From Microcebus murinus (Eukaryota > Chordata > Mammalia > Primates > Cheirogaleidae): a stretch of 64,000 nt of DNA. Both the position numbers and the translations under genes were made by a program. This document shows positions 33,189-45,422 of the stretch, piece after piece. The stretch spans positions 1,934,501 to 1,998,500 of the forward strand of contig NC_134119.1 of assembly GCF_040939455.1 (NCBI RefSeq), given 5' to 3'. Below the pieces are notes generated by a model. The model made no database searches and had not been told where the DNA came from. It was given only the letters and a program-made list of their open reading frames with translations. Numbering within the stretch: the first letter of the stretch is position 1; every line of letters starts with the position of its first letter.

Positions 33189-34560
33189 AGTCCACTTTGG
33201 AGGAGAAATCCCGACCTGGACGTGGGTCCGGCCCTCGAACGCACGAGGGGTCCCACGGGGAGGGGGTGCCGGCCGGGAGCGCTGACCAGGGCAGGCCTGT
33301 GAGAGTGGCCTTTGCTTCCTGGCACCAAGTGGGCCCCCCGCGCTCTCACTGGACACGGACGCTGAGCGGGTCCTGTTTCCTCCCACGGAGAACAGGAACG
33401 GGCTTCCTGCTTCCTCCTGTGTGCCGCCCAGCGGGGACCTGGGAGTGCTGGACAGAGCCACCTGGGTGACGACCGTCAGGGAAGAGGGGCCGAGGGGACC
33501 CGAGACCTTGGCACGGACGGCCAGGTCCACACGCACTTCCCAGGGACTAGCACGTGCCTTTGGGCAAGCCTGCTCATTTCTGGAACCTTCTGTCTGCTGT
33601 TCCTGTGAAACAGAAGTAACGGAAGTACTGCCTGTGCGGCAGAGCCGGGCAGCTGGCCGCCAAACACCGCGCCGCCTCCCCTGGGTCACAGGGCGGCTCT
33701 TCCGCCCGGTGCCTCCCTCTGGGCTGCCAGCGGGAGGGACGTGCGTCCGGCCCGGCCGCGGCACCCGGGAGGCTGGAGACAGAAGGAGTGGAGGGCGGGC
33801 AGGGGACACCTGCGGTGGGCGGTCACACGAGCAGGGAGAAAGAAGCCTGCAGAGCCCCTGGGAACTCCGGGCTTCTCTGTTCCAGCCGCTAATCAATACG
33901 AACGTATCAGCAAATAAAGAGGAAACGCGGGGCTCAGCCGTGGCCGCAGCACAGCGCCAAGCACACGGCAGACAGACACGCGACCAACCCGTTTCCCTTT
34001 GTCTCTCGTCCTTGGCCCCCGCAGGTGGGGAGGGCTCAGCGAGGGGCTCTTGGGCGGCAGCGAAACACTTCCTGGGGTCACAGCCACGTCCGGGCGACCT
34101 GTGGCCGCCTCCCGCCACCTCCTCAGTCTCGGTAGAGGGCCCTGCGGGAGGGGAGCGGCTTGGGCCCCTGAGGCAGGGACACCGCCCTGCTGAGCTGCCT
34201 GGCGCGGATGGGGCTGCCCGAACTGGCCCCTTCTGACCCTTTCTTCCCCGGTGGCCTCTGAACATCCACGGAAGTTCCTCCAAAACCACAGCCGCGGCAG
34301 CTCAGCTCTCCGCCCAAACATCTGCTCTTGCAGCCTGGGTCTCCGGTCGCCGGAACCTTCCAGCGGGGTTAGGTAACACAGGGGGCGCCCGAGCGACGGG
34401 TGTCAGGACACAGCCGGGAAGTCATGCCCCTCGAGGACTAGAGAAGGGACACCTGCGCCTAAACCCCACAGGGCTGTCATTCGGAAAACGACCGGCCACG
34501 CAAAGCTGGCGTGGAAACCGGCCCGGAGGCTTCTGCACAAATGTCAACACTCACGGGAGA
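33189..34560. other. GC-rich sequence with long minus frame, not a gene
   Basis: A 395-codon minus frame (33102-34289) covers this stretch. It has Arg/Ser/Pro/Gly-rich low-complexity translation, crosses a MIR fragment and starts inside an AT island, so I reject it as a gene. Confidence 0.5.
33535..33640 (+). mobile_element. MIR fragment
   Basis: 'gcctttgggcaagcctgctc', 'ttctgtctgctgttcctgtg' and 'aaacagaagtaacggaagta' follow the central MIR order (ttgggcaagttac - ctcagtttcctcatctgtaaaa - ataatagta). Strongly diverged. Confidence 0.55.
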
Positions 34561-34765
34561 AAGAAGGGATTTTTAAAATTTTTTTAAACGGAAGATGTCG
34601 GGGCTGGAGAGGGCGAGAGGCGGAGGAGGCTCACTGGTTTGGGAGACTCTGGTTTCTTTTCGTCAAAGGGTGGATCAGAGAATCTGTCGTTCAGCCCAAG
34701 AAATCTGTCTACTATGGTGCTATCCAATGAACGAGAATGGAACTAAAAAAGGGTGTATTTTTATG

Positions 34766-34890
34766 TTTTAATTTTGAAACAGTGTAAGACTCACAGAAGT
34801 TGCAAGGTGAGTGCAAAGAGTTCAGAGTACTTCTCACCAGCTTCCGCTAATGCCGGCACTCGGTCCTCTGTGACAAGCAGGGACGGGTGC
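34766..34890 (+). mobile_element. Old LINE-1 3'-end fragment
   Basis: 'ttttgaaacagtgtaagact', 'cacagaagttgcaaggtgag', 'caaagagttcagagtacttc' and 'caccagcttccgctaatgcc' match the word order of old mammalian L1 3' sequence (…acagaaaagttgcaa…agttcc…cccagcttccc-taatgttaac). No coding content. Confidence 0.6.
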
Positions 34891-35750
34891 CCGGGCGATG
34901 CTGTGAACCCGGGCACGGGCCGTCTGCAGGCCGCACCGTGCCTTCCTGCCCTCTTCTTTTGCGGGTGCATTTAAAGGACTCTGTGGTGGACGCACTCCTC
35001 CAGCAGGGAGGCATTCCGGGCAGAACTGTGGCTTTTCCATACAACGTCCTGCCAACGCCGGCAGCATAAACCCACGACGGCACAACTGACCACACTGACC
35101 CTCAGAGGAGTCGCGGCTCCTCACCGCTGTGACGACGGTCCTGCTACGAATGACCCGGTCGACGCTTAGACACAGACCGGTGCACGGCGGCTGTGCCTGC
35201 GGGGCCCCACCGTTCACAATCGGAGAGGACGTAGCCCGGCCACTGCAGGGGGTGGCGCAGGGACGCCCTCTCCCGTCTGGACTCGGGAGGGCAACACCAG
35301 CCCCGGCTCTGGAACTGCAGACGCGCTGGTCCCCGTGCCTTGCCCCGCCCACCCTGTGCTGCAGAGCTTTGCCTTTTTAGGGCAAGGAGCTTATTTCTGG
35401 CAATCCCGCCCTATTTGGTGGGGAAAAGAGCTCTTCGAGACCGTCGGCTACTGAGTTCGGGCAAACAAGCTGGGTACACTGCTCACACGTCTCAACAGCG
35501 GACTGTGCACCTGCTCCCCTGGCCCCCCTCTCTGCCCGACCCACTCTCTCGACCCCGGGGCTCTGCGCCCAGTGGCTACCATGGTTCTGGGGCTTCCTGG
35601 GCACCCGACAGGCACCCCAACTGCAGCAGCTGCCCCTCCCTCAGCCCCCCTGCCCTTCAGCCTCTCAGCACTGGTCCCCGTCTGAAATTCAGTGACTCTC
35701 TCGCAGGATCCACCAGAGGATTAATGTGGAAAAAGAACTCTGTGCATGGG
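34891..35750. other. Unassigned GC-rich sequence
   Basis: No gene or element recognised. Confidence 0.4.
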
Positions 35751-35754
35751 AGGA

Positions 35755-35812
35755 CATACATGTGTGTGCATCTGCATGTCTGTGTGCATGTGAGCACGCA
35801 TGTCAATAATAA
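35755..35812 (+). repeat. Imperfect TG/CA tract
   Basis: 'acatgtgtgtgcatctgcat' followed by 'gtctgtgtgcatgtgagcac' and 'gcatgtc': alternating purine-pyrimidine, Z-DNA-type microtract. Confidence 0.6.
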
Positions 35813-35850
35813 TGCTTTCATGCCACCCGCAGTGGACCTGCTCTTTTTCT

Positions 35851-36010
35851 TTCTTTGTTTTTTAGAGATAGGGTGTCACTCTGTCACCCAGGCTGGAGTC
35901 CAGTGGTGCCATCACAGCTCGCTGTAGCCTCCAACTCCTGGGCTCAAGCGATCCTCCTGCCGCAGCCTCCCAAAGTGCCGGGATTGCAGGTGTGGCCACT
36001 GTGCCCAGCC
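35851..36010 (-). mobile_element. Alu monomer (FLAM-like), reverse
   Basis: From a T-rich left edge: 'gagatagggtgtcactctgt', 'cacccaggctggagtccagt', 'cctgggctcaagcgatcctc', 'cctcccaaagtgccgggatt', ending '…ccactgtgcccagcc'. It is a single 7SL-derived monomer. 'gacctg' on both sides (35834-35839, 36012-36017) may be part of the target duplication. Confidence 0.85.
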
Positions 36011-38160
36011 TGACCTGAACTTAAGGCGACCCCGCAGGTGCACACAGAATGACCACACCCTTCCTCTGGCCCGTGCTGACGTCAGAACTCTCAGCGTCTC
36101 TGTCTGTAAGTGCTCGAGGCGCACGACCAAAGTGAAGTGCCCACCAGCCACGTCTGCCCTGACGCTCCTGCTGGGCCACTCTGCTGGGGCAGGCGTGCGG
36201 GCAGCCGCCTCCCTGCTCCAGCCCCGGCACCCAGCTCTCCTGTCCCTGGGCCCCACCAAGTGCAGAACGCTGGGCCTTGGTGCTGCCTGGGACGGGGCTC
36301 TGGCTGCTCCGATGTGAGCAAGGCCCTCCTCCCCCTCGGCCCGGCACCACGCCAGGAGGACGAGGAGCCCCCTGTCCCCAGGACCCCGCACATGGGCCAC
36401 ACGGAGGAAAGGTGTGTGTGTGTGGGGGTGCTCAGAACCTGAGACGAGGCAATTTCTACACGTTGTTGATCCTCTGATGTCCTGGTTTTCTTCCTTAGAT
36501 TTTGGGGATTTCTGAGAAAGGAGAAAGTCCCCTGCCTGGACTGACATCCTCCCTGCCCTCGGGCCCCGACCCTTCTTCACCTGGAGGCGGAGGAGGTCCC
36601 CGTGGGAGGCGCAGAGCCGACGGGCCACGTCCCTGGGACCCCAGGTGACCGCAGAGGGGACAGCAGGCAGACCTGCGCTCGCCCTTGTCAGAGCCGGTCC
36701 TGGCAGGACGGGCAGACGCTCTGCAGCGGTGTCACCGCTTGGGCGGGTCCCCACTGACGGGGACACCAGCCTGGAGACGTGCCGGGTGGTCACGGCCCCG
36801 CCAGGGCCAGATACCGCTGTGTGTCCTGCGGTGCCCGGGACGGCCCCGGCCACACGGCGCTGGCCGCTGGGATCCCACGGCAAAGCTCCTTGGGAACACC
36901 CGTCCCTGTAAGAACTCGCTATCATAAAACTCTCAGAGCCGCATTTTCTCGGGCTGTGGCTTAGGGGAAGGGTCAGAGGGAGGGCAGGGAACGACGGACC
37001 GCAGTCTGACCTGAGCAGTTCACAATATCAAGTCACACACCGGGGCTTTCCGATTCCACTGAACTCATCGGGAGCAGAGGGTGCGGGTCCTTGCGGGCTC
37101 CTCTCGGTCACGTCTGCAGCCGGCGCCCTCAGCCCTCCCGCCCGCGCGGAAGGGACAGACGTGATTAATCTACCACGGTTCTCCTTTGCTCCGGTTCAAG
37201 TTCAAGTTCAATTAGCTGGATCAGGCGACACGATGGGCGTGAAGGCTCGAGGAGGTTCAGAGCGCGGCACACACGCGGTGTCACCGTGCGGACCGTGGAG
37301 AGCAATCTGTGCCGACTGTAACCGTGTGACATTTGCTCGGTGACGGCGGCCCTGCTCTGTGCGGAGCGTCAGTGTTTACGAACCGCTTTCCGCGCTACGC
37401 CCACGGGCACGGGAGGGGCCGGCCACGCAGACACGAGTCGCAGCGACCCCGGGAGCAGCCTCCTCGGGCCTCTCGAGGCAGACACGGCCGAGTCACCGGG
37501 AATCCTGTTCCCTTTGTCCCCAGTCAGCGGGCGGAGGGGCTGGTGTCCCCCACACGTCCAGCCACGGCTCTTAGCCACTGTCCTTAGCCACCATCTTTCC
37601 ACGTGAGCAGTTTCAACTTTACCTCTACGGCAAGGAAAGCCTGGCAGTGCCATTCCCCTGGAAGGGGCAGAGAGCCCCCGGGATGAAAGGAGCCGACACT
37701 GAGGGGGTGAGGAAGGCCGTCCACCCCGCACCGCCCCAGCCCTTTCTGCTGCTGCCCCCCACGCCAGCTGCAATCCGCCGGTGTCTACGAAGCGCGTGTT
37801 AGGGAAGGGCCCGGCTCCTGGCCTGGGCGCTGGCGGGAGGCTGCTTGCGAAGGGAGCACTGCAGAGGCTCAGGAGGGGTGCGGGGTGACGGGTGAATGTC
37901 CTCTGCCGTGTCCGAGGAATGGCTGGACGGGCCTGGAAGCCCCGGCCCCTCTGCGTCCGGCACGCTGGCTGCTCGCTGCACGAGCATCCTGAGGACCACA
38001 GAGCACCACAGAGCCGGCGGGGGCAGGGGGGACGCAAGGAGGGACCGGGGAGGACGCGGGAGTCCCCTCAGACCCTCAACCCCCCTCAACTGCCCCAGGC
38101 AGCGTAGCACTCCCACGAAACTGGACCCAGCGCTCGCTGGACACGGGTAGAAATTAACAA
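36011..38160. other. GC-rich unassigned sequence
   Basis: No gene recognised. 37196-37212 has a small 'ttcaagttcaagttcaatta' tandem. The 337-codon minus frame 35912-36925 enters the Alu monomer and is accidental. Confidence 0.4.
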
Positions 38161-38164
38161 ACCG

Positions 38165-38960
38165 GCCTCGGACCGGTCACACGCGCTCAGCTGGGGCGGG
38201 AAGGCCGCAATGCTTGCGGAGCTGCGGGAAGAAACGCCCCCAACCTCGGCGGGCCGGGGACGGGGCGGGGTCCCCGCCAGGCCCCGCGGAGCCGAGCAAG
38301 GCGCGGCTGACAGCCACGCTCACACCCCAGCCGCTCCCGGGTTTCCACCCCAGAGCCCGGCTCCGCCACCCTCCCGAGCCCAGTGCCCTGGCCTTGGCCC
38401 TTCCTCCCTAAGTGGGAGTGACAGCGCCCAGGCAGGTGACGCGGGAAGGCCGGCCGGGCGCGTGTCCTCGGCACTCACGGGCACAGGCGTGCCTGGTGTC
38501 GGCTGTGACATCTGCCAGCGGGGACACACGGAGGCCGGCGGCTCCGCCCACCTGTCACTGTCCCGCCAAACGCGTCCTTCCTTCCTTCCGAAGCGTTTCC
38601 CGGGAGCCGCGGTTGACGGCGCGTCAGGAGACGACGCGCTGTCCGGCGTCCGCCTGTCCCTCCCTGCACGGGGCGAGGGGACCCAGACGCGAGGAGAGGG
38701 GCCGGCAGGGGCGGTGTGGCGGGCCCCGCGAGCACGCGCCATCGCGGATCCGGCCAAAGCCGGCCTCTCTGGCGAGGCGCTGTCCCTGCAGGAACAGGGT
38801 TGGCACGGGGCGGCCCGGAGCCGCCTCTGCACCCCCAGCGCCCCACCCGACACGGGCAACAGCACCCCGCGTGGCTCCCTGCGCCCGGGCGCTGCTGGTG
38901 CTCCCTAGAGGCAGGGCGGCAGAGTAAGCGCCCACCCGGCGTCCGGGATCCGGGGGTGAG
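38165..38960. promoter_or_regulatory. CpG island-like region
   Basis: This is the densest CpG segment in the window. By eye, about 17 CpG fall in 38200-38340 and about 30 in 38565-38780 ('ggcgcgtcaggagacgacgc', 'cgggccccgcgagcacgcgc'). There is no obvious TATA box or recognised first exon. Plus-strand frames (38210-38908, 38412-38927) are low-complexity. It could be the promoter of an unrecognised or non-coding transcript, or an orphan island. Confidence 0.45.
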
Positions 38961-40540
38961 GAGTGGGCGCTAACCCCTGCAGGACAGTCGCTGTTTCTCG
39001 AACGTTCTTTAGGAGGCTGCGGACACGTCTGGACGGGGAAAATGAAAAGGCGGCAGAGGAGGGATCGCGTACCGAGGGCTGGTGCAGCCGCCTCCCGGGG
39101 CAGGAGGCGGACGGCCACTCACCTGGGAGGCCCGGTGCTCAGGAAGTTGGCCCTGCAAGCCGTTCCGCCCGCGTCTGTGTGTTTGGGGGACCCCGAGGGA
39201 CCCCGGGCTTCGTGAGCCACCTGACCTGCACAGGACGGAACTGAGAGTAAAGCGGACCAGAGGTGCGGCCGAAAGGGCGAACCCCGAACCGGCCACGCGG
39301 CTCCCCAGCCGAGCAGAGTAACAGAGGGAGATCGGCGAACACGACCACGCTGCTGCCGTCCCGGACACGGTACACGCGCTTCCTCGCCCAGTCCCTTCCG
39401 CGTCCCTGAGAGGTGGCACGCGCGTCATCCTCGCTTGCAGCCCAAGGGACTCGCCACTTGCCAAGTGCCGAGGTCAGGCGCAAACTCGAGGTCAGGGGTC
39501 AAACTCGAACTCACCCTCCGCGGGGTGTGGGGACGGAAGGTAGGCCTGCCCCTCCAAGCCCGCCCAGCCCTTTCTGCCCACGCTGTGAGCACACCTGTGC
39601 CGGCCCAGGCGGCGTCCCTGCAGGTGCACGGCGTGGAGCGGGTGCACGTGCACCCAACGTGGGCAGGAAGCTCCAGTGTGGCCCGCACGCAGTGCCTGAG
39701 CAACCCCCAACCCGCCGAACACGGGCAAATGGGCGAGCCTGCCGCGGCGCCTACTCCCAGCGGAGCACGAAACACAGAAGGGCCACCTGCAGTCACACAC
39801 GGCATGCACGGGTCTCGCAAACGTCACGGCAGCTACGGAAGCCAGACATGAAAGGTTCTGTTTCCCCGAAGTTCAAAGTCGGGCAAAACGGATCTAGAAT
39901 GTTGGAATTGAGGAGTCCGGTCACCCCGTGGGGAGGGAAGGGGGTTGCGGGGGGGGGGGCTGAGGGAGCTTTCGGGGCGAGGGAAGGTCGTCCGTGTGCC
40001 GTGTCCTGGGCGCTGGTCACGCGGGGTCGCCAGCCCGGGAGAAGCCGCCCAGCACTTAGGTGGGTGCATTTGTCAGGGTGCGTGTTCTATCCCAACACGC
40101 TGTAAAAACACCGAGCCACACACACATGACCCGCTGGAGGAGATGAAGGGGTAGCGATGGGGGCAGCGCCCTGCCAGGACACGGGGACGGGCCCCGCTGG
40201 GGAGTGGGGGGCCGCGAGGACAGCCCCCCAGTGTCCTAGGATGGAGCTGAACGAGAGCCGGAACCCGCCCTGCTGCCCGGGGAACGGCGCCCAGCTATTT
40301 TTAGCGGCTGCTCCTGGGCAAGGCCGCGGTCTGACATTTCGTCCCAAACCGCCGCTGCAGCCCTGTGCTATTACAGTCAAGCCGGCCTCTCCGAGGGTCT
40401 GATATTTAGCTTTAAAATAGCCGAGCCGCCGAGCGTTCTGCCAAATGACCTTGTGAATTCTTTCCCATGATGCTGTGGCGCAGGGACGCAGGCTGGAGGC
40501 AGAGGTACCTTCCAGGGTGGCGGGAACGCACATCCTGTCT
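38961..40540. other. GC-rich unassigned sequence; 11-bp poly-G at 39949
   Basis: No gene recognised. 39474-39505 has a small local duplication of 'caaactcgaggtca' / 'caaactcgaactca'. 40360-40440 is moderately AT-rich. Confidence 0.4.
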
Positions 40541-40544
40541 GCAG

Positions 40545-40695
40545 ACGGCCCCAGACGTGTGACCCCGGCTCGGCCCCTGTGCCTCAGTTTCCCAACCTGT
40601 AAAATGGAAGCTGCAGCGGTGTCTGGTTGTGAGGAGACAGAGGCGACAGGCGTGAGCTTAAATTGCGCAGTGTCCGGCACGGGCTGGTCAGGGGC
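40545..40695 (+). mobile_element. MIR SINE
   Basis: 'ccagacgtgtgaccccggct', 'tgtgcctcagtttcccaacc', 'tgtaaaatggaagctgcagc', 'ggttgtgaggag' and 'gcagtgtccggcacgggctg' follow the MIR consensus from the tRNA-adjacent region to the conserved end. Confidence 0.85.
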
Positions 40696-43600
40696 AGACA
40701 CAGTCCCACGCCTGCCGGGGAACAGCAGGGGACAGGGGTGCAGGGACTGCTCTGCTCAGCGTGAGGGCGTGCAGGTGTGTCGGCCTGACCCCGTCCACCG
40801 AGCTCCCAGGTGGGGGGTGGCCACGTCCACTCTCCAGCCCCTGGCCCCGGAGTGTGGCTGGAGACCGAAGTCGTCCACACCCGACGCCGGCGCACCGCGG
40901 CCAGGGGTACGCTTGGGGCGGAGGCACGCCGGGGAGGGCCCGGAGCCTGCGGAGGGGTGGAGAGACTCTGCATCCAACCCGGGAGCACTCGGGAAACAAG
41001 GCCGGGGCGCGGGGAGAGGCATGCGAGGGGCGTCTGCGTGGAAAGTGGACACGCCGCGCAGGAAACGGCGGCCCACGGAGGGAGACGGGAGGGAGGCGGA
41101 GGCTGTTCCGGCGGATTTCTGGCAGGAACAAAACAAAGGCAGATGCAGCTGTTTTGCGTCTATTTGTGATCGGGCACCGCAGCTTCTTTCCTGGTTACAG
41201 TTAACAGAAAGGCGGTGCCCAGGCTGGGGGCCACGGGGCGCTGAGCCCCGGCCCAGGGGGCCACGCACCCATTCCCGGAGTTTCCGTGCAGACAGACACC
41301 TCGGCCTGTTGGAACGCACGGCCCAGTGACCTCTCTACGAAGGACACCCGCGGTGGAGCAAGGCTCCGGCAGACAGCACGTCTCGCTCCAGGGAAGACCT
41401 GCCAGTGTTGTCCCGTGGTCTTGGGACGCTGTTCCCTCCTTCTGTCCGCCGGGACACCTCGGTCCCAGCTCCTGAGCATCTGCGCCGGCCATGCAGGTGT
41501 GGCCAGGTGCTCTGTGGGCATCATACCACACGTGCGGCTCCCTGAGCCCGTCCAGGACCTGCAGGCTCCCGCTCGATGCTCACCATGGGTGACCACATAG
41601 CTGGGTGACCCCACAGGCGACCCCCCAGAACTAAGGGCCCGACGGTGATGGACCGTGTGCAGGGTCTGCCAGGGCCGGGCCCCGTGGAGAGTTTTGCTCA
41701 CTGGATGCAAGTGCCAGGGAATTGCACGTGAAACCAAACACTCCACTCTCCTTCTCTCTTAACTCAGCGTGTGATCCTGAGCCACAGGCTTGCCCCCCAG
41801 CTCTGGTGGCCGCAAGAGGAGGACCAGCCCCTCGTGTCCAGGTGCAGAGTGGGGGCCCAGCCACCGTGCACTGGCCATGCGGCCTTGTCCCGGCCTCCAG
41901 GGGAGTCCTGGCCCTTCCTGCCCCCAGAGCTGCAGCCACCTGTGGGCCGCCCCTAGAGGACACCACCGTCACGGCCATGAGTGCCTTGGCCACATCCCAG
42001 AGCTGCTCGGGGACGGCGAGTGTGCGGCCAAAGCTCCTCCCCGTGTTCCGAGGCAGCGTGGCCCTCCGCTCCCGTCCGGCCGTGCCGCCACCAAGGGCCC
42101 CGAGGCCCGCTTTGGGACCGGGGCTTTGGCTTCGGTATAAGTTCTGCTGGTCAGTGATGCCCGTGGCCCTTTTGTGGGCCAGTGACGAGGGGCAAGGACA
42201 GAGGCCTGCAGGGACCCGAGGCCGGGCCGAGGTGCCTGGGGCGGCGTCCAGGGAGGGAGCAGGGCAGTGGCTCCATCCCGCAAGCGGGCGGCTGCAACTC
42301 ACCTGCAGCTGGTCCCGGCACACGGCTGTCGGCGTTTTAGAAATTGTTGTCGAGAGAAGAGAAAACCAGTTGAGTTTCAGAGACGAGATCTGGTCCAAGG
42401 TTAAAGGTTCAAGGCCCCCGTGAGCGTAGCCTCATGCTGGAGTATCCCGGGCCCGCGGGGCGCCCAGCCTGTCTCCAGCCCGTGACAGCTGAGCACCGTG
42501 GTTACCTGATCCCTTCTGTGCCTCGGTTTCCACCCTGAACCCCGGGTCGGGGGATGGCAAGACGTGGCCTGGGGCTGCTGGAAGGAGCATCCCAGCTCCC
42601 AGAGCAGCCCCTGGCCTGTGTCCACGTTGCCGCACAAGGTCAGCGTCATAAGGAAGTTAAGGCCACGGCCCCCAGTGCCACGCCGTCCAACCCACAGGGA
42701 CATGTGTGTCCCTCCCACTGCACCTGGCAGCCCGGGTGGCTTCATGGCCTCCAGGCCTTCTCTACCCAATGGCAACAGGAGGTCCCCGGGGCAGGGAGGG
42801 CCGAGCCCGGGACGGGCTGCAGCAGGGCCTGCTCTGTGCCGGTGGACGGGCCAGTGGCCACAGCTGTGCCGTCTGGACAGGGGAGGACCCCACCTGCGGG
42901 ACACCGGCCCTGGAGGCTCCACGGCAGCTCTGCCCGTTGGCAGCGTGGCCCTTCCCGTGGGTGCAGCTGAGGCCACGCAAGCCTTGCCACGGCCGGAAAC
43001 AAAAGCCCAACGGGTGCTCGCACCCTGCTATCCAAACACAATCAGATTTCGACGGACTGAATTTGTAATCTGCCAAAACAAACAAACAAAACAAGCTCGG
43101 GGACAACTCCCTCCACGTCCCTACGAGGACCGAGGCGTCCCCTTTCAGGGAGTCACACTCCTGTGCTCACGGTGACGAGACAGACCTGACCCTGCTCGGC
43201 ACCCCGTCCCCGCATGCCCGCCTGCCCCAGCCCCGGTGTCCCCGAGGAGCAGGGGCGACGACGTGACTTGGAAACGCCGCTCTGGCCTGTTCAGTCTTAG
43301 CAGCCGGCACGGGAACATTTTTAAGTGATTGCTCATGAAATGCCTTTTTTCCTCTCACCCAATTCATCTGCCTCCGATGACCTACTTTCTGTCTCCTCCG
43401 AGCCAGCACGCGCAGAACTGGGCCGTGTGTGCGTGAGGCTGCAGCCTCGCAGGTTTAATAGACTCGGCCGTGTCACCTCCCGTTCTTCCGGGCTGTGGAG
43501 GGACAAAGCTTGCTGTGCGATGCAAATGGGCAGCCGGAGGCCCGGTGGAGTGGAGCGGTCAGCTCTGCCCCGTCCCTCTCCCAGGCCTGGCTGAAGAACC

Positions 43601-43978
43601 CCTGGGGTGGTGTACACGTGTGCACATAGGCATGCCCCAGTCACCGCCATGGTGACTCCTGAGAGACCACACCCTGGTGTGGCGACCAGCCCCGTGGGCA
43701 TTGATCAGAGATAGTCCCCAAGGTCTGAGGGCCAAGCCACTGCCGCCATGCGCCCGGCTGCAGGACAGGAGCCCGGCTCTGCCTCCTCACTGGCCGTCAG
43801 GAGAGGCAGCAGCCCGCCCTGCATCCCGGTGAGCGCGGGGTTGCGGTGGGCGTTGGGACCGATCACAGATGTTGCAACAGCAGATCACGGGCAGAGAAAG
43901 CGTAGAAGGGGGTGGGGGATGTCCCGGTTCCTGGGGCACTTTTGCGCTGGAGCAGGCAGGCTGCCCCGCTCTCGGGGC
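40696..43978. other. GC-rich unassigned sequence
   Basis: 3.3 kb without a recognised gene, RNA or mobile element. A possible MIR remnant, 'tctgtgcctcggtttccacc' (42515), is too short to call. 43077-43096 is a small 'aaacaaacaaac' tract. Confidence 0.4.
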
Positions 43979-44350
43979 CGATAAAGGGAATTCTGCCTCT
44001 ACGGGATCTTATCAGGAATGTAAGAATTTCCCAGATATTTCCCAATTTGGTGTGTCAATGCCCGAGAGTGGGAAGTCCCCGCTGAGGACAGGACGACAAT
44101 CCCAGGCAACGTGATCGGCTGCTTCCGATTAAGAAGCTCGGAGCTCTCAACGGCTGCCAGCCGCTCGCCAAACATGGAAACCTCCTCTCTTATCTTTCTT
44201 TCTCCATCTACAAAACAGCCACAAAGTTGCTTAATGCACAATCACGTTTTATGAACTCACGAGCATATCTGTAAAAAGTCATGAATGGGCCTAAACGAAC
44301 GCCCGGAAAGAACCAAGTGCTGGTCAAAGCAGAGAGATAAGCTTCTTCGA
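43979..44350. promoter_or_regulatory. Candidate conserved non-coding element
   Basis: Low-CpG, non-repeat sequence with 'ttcccagatatttcccaatt', 'gcttccgattaagaagc' (inverted GCTTC/GAAGC arms), 'acaaagttgcttaatgcaca' and 'cttatctttctttctcc' (GATA-type). Enhancer-like by composition only. Confidence 0.35.
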
Positions 44351-44474
44351 GAATGTTTTTCCGGGTAGCTGGGAGGGGACCTTCCTGGGTCCTGGTCTGG
44401 GCTCATTCGCTTTAGTGGGAGGTTTTCTTTCTTTCTTTTTTTTGCGTGAACTCACCACTGCAGGGAACACAGGA

Positions 44475-45163
44475 GGGAACTGTAGGGGACTGGCATATAT
44501 TTTCCTAATTTAAGAATTAAAGTTAGTGAGTAATGTATGTGTTCTTCCCAGAGTATTTGAAAGTAATCTGTTCCGGACAAGGTCCCTGTGATAAACAAGG
44601 CTGTTGCCTAGAGGCATAACACAGGACCTGAGCTGCAAGTAAGCAAGCTGAGCTACCCCGCCCCAGGGCATTGGGGGTCTGGAGGCCACACGATAAACAC
44701 CCCATAAGATGGCTGGTTAGTCAATGACGGGTAAGACCCCTCAGGGGAGGGGCGGCCTAAGCCAGGCACAGCTGCTGGGGTTTGGCCGAAGATCTTAGGG
44801 GGTCACCCTAAGAAAAGCTGGGGATGAGAAATGCCCCCTGTGGCTCGCCTTGCCCATCCTTGCTAATCTCAGTCCTTTATCTATGCCTAGTGCCTAGAGC
44901 AACCACCTTGAAATTCTGAGTCAGGAGACGTCTGCTTCCCTAAGGCTAGCATTCCGGAATTTATGGCTATCGCTGCCACGCCTGGGTGGTTACATACAAG
45001 GAACTAACTTTAATTTTTTAGAGTATAAAAATAAAACTGACCCGGTGTATTATTACTCGAGTCAACCGTCTGTCTATGTGTCCGCATTTTTCTTTGTGTT
45101 CTGTGTTTGTGTTTTGTGTTCTGTGTTCATCCTCCATCCTGCAAACGGGCCATGACGGGGAAC
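44475..45163 (+). mobile_element. Solo LTR, class II (ERV2-like), with target-site duplication
   Basis: LTR body 44481-45157 starts TGTAGGGGAC and is flanked by the 6-bp direct repeat GGGAAC (44475-44480 and 45158-45163), the duplication size typical of class II elements. The 3' terminus reads CG where CA is expected, one change away. U3 holds 'caatgacgggtaagacccct' and 'aagccaggcacagctgctgg', phrases familiar from ERV2 LTRs. The promoter/poly(A) region is intact-looking: TATAAAA at 45024-45030, AATAAA at 45030-45035, then a GT/T-rich downstream element (45068-45130). No internal retroviral coding sequence is adjacent, so this is a solo LTR left by recombination. The class assignment is from memory. 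Confidence 0.7.
45024..45036 (+). promoter_or_regulatory. LTR TATA box overlapping polyadenylation signal
   Basis: TATAAAA followed immediately by AATAAAA inside the solo LTR, with GT-rich sequence 35-95 bp downstream. Transcription from here would run toward the 28-bp minisatellite 390 bp away. Activity is not shown by the sequence. Confidence 0.5.
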
Positions 45164-45422
45164 CACCGTGCACACCATGGGATTGGAGGGGCCGTTAGGG
45201 GACTGGAGAGAACTCAAGCTGACCTCCGGGCCGGCGGCTCCCCGTGTGCATTTCTGGGCCTGGCGCTGTGGAGCGGGGCGGGGGCTCCGCCATTCCCCCG
45301 GTGACTCTGCCCCACACGCCCCAGACACTGGAGAGGGCCCTGCAGGTGTGTCTGCCTCTGCCCCTGACCACCTGCCCCCTCGAGATGACTTAGGACACAC
45401 CCTCCCACCACTCCTGTCACTT
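45164..45422. other. Spacer between LTR and minisatellite
   Basis: Unique GC-rich sequence. The frame 45168-46085 plus starts here with ATG and continues into the array. Confidence 0.5.

Noticed and set aside
33102..34289. 395-codon minus-strand frame
   Set aside because: Crosses a MIR fragment and an AT island; biased composition; no family signature.
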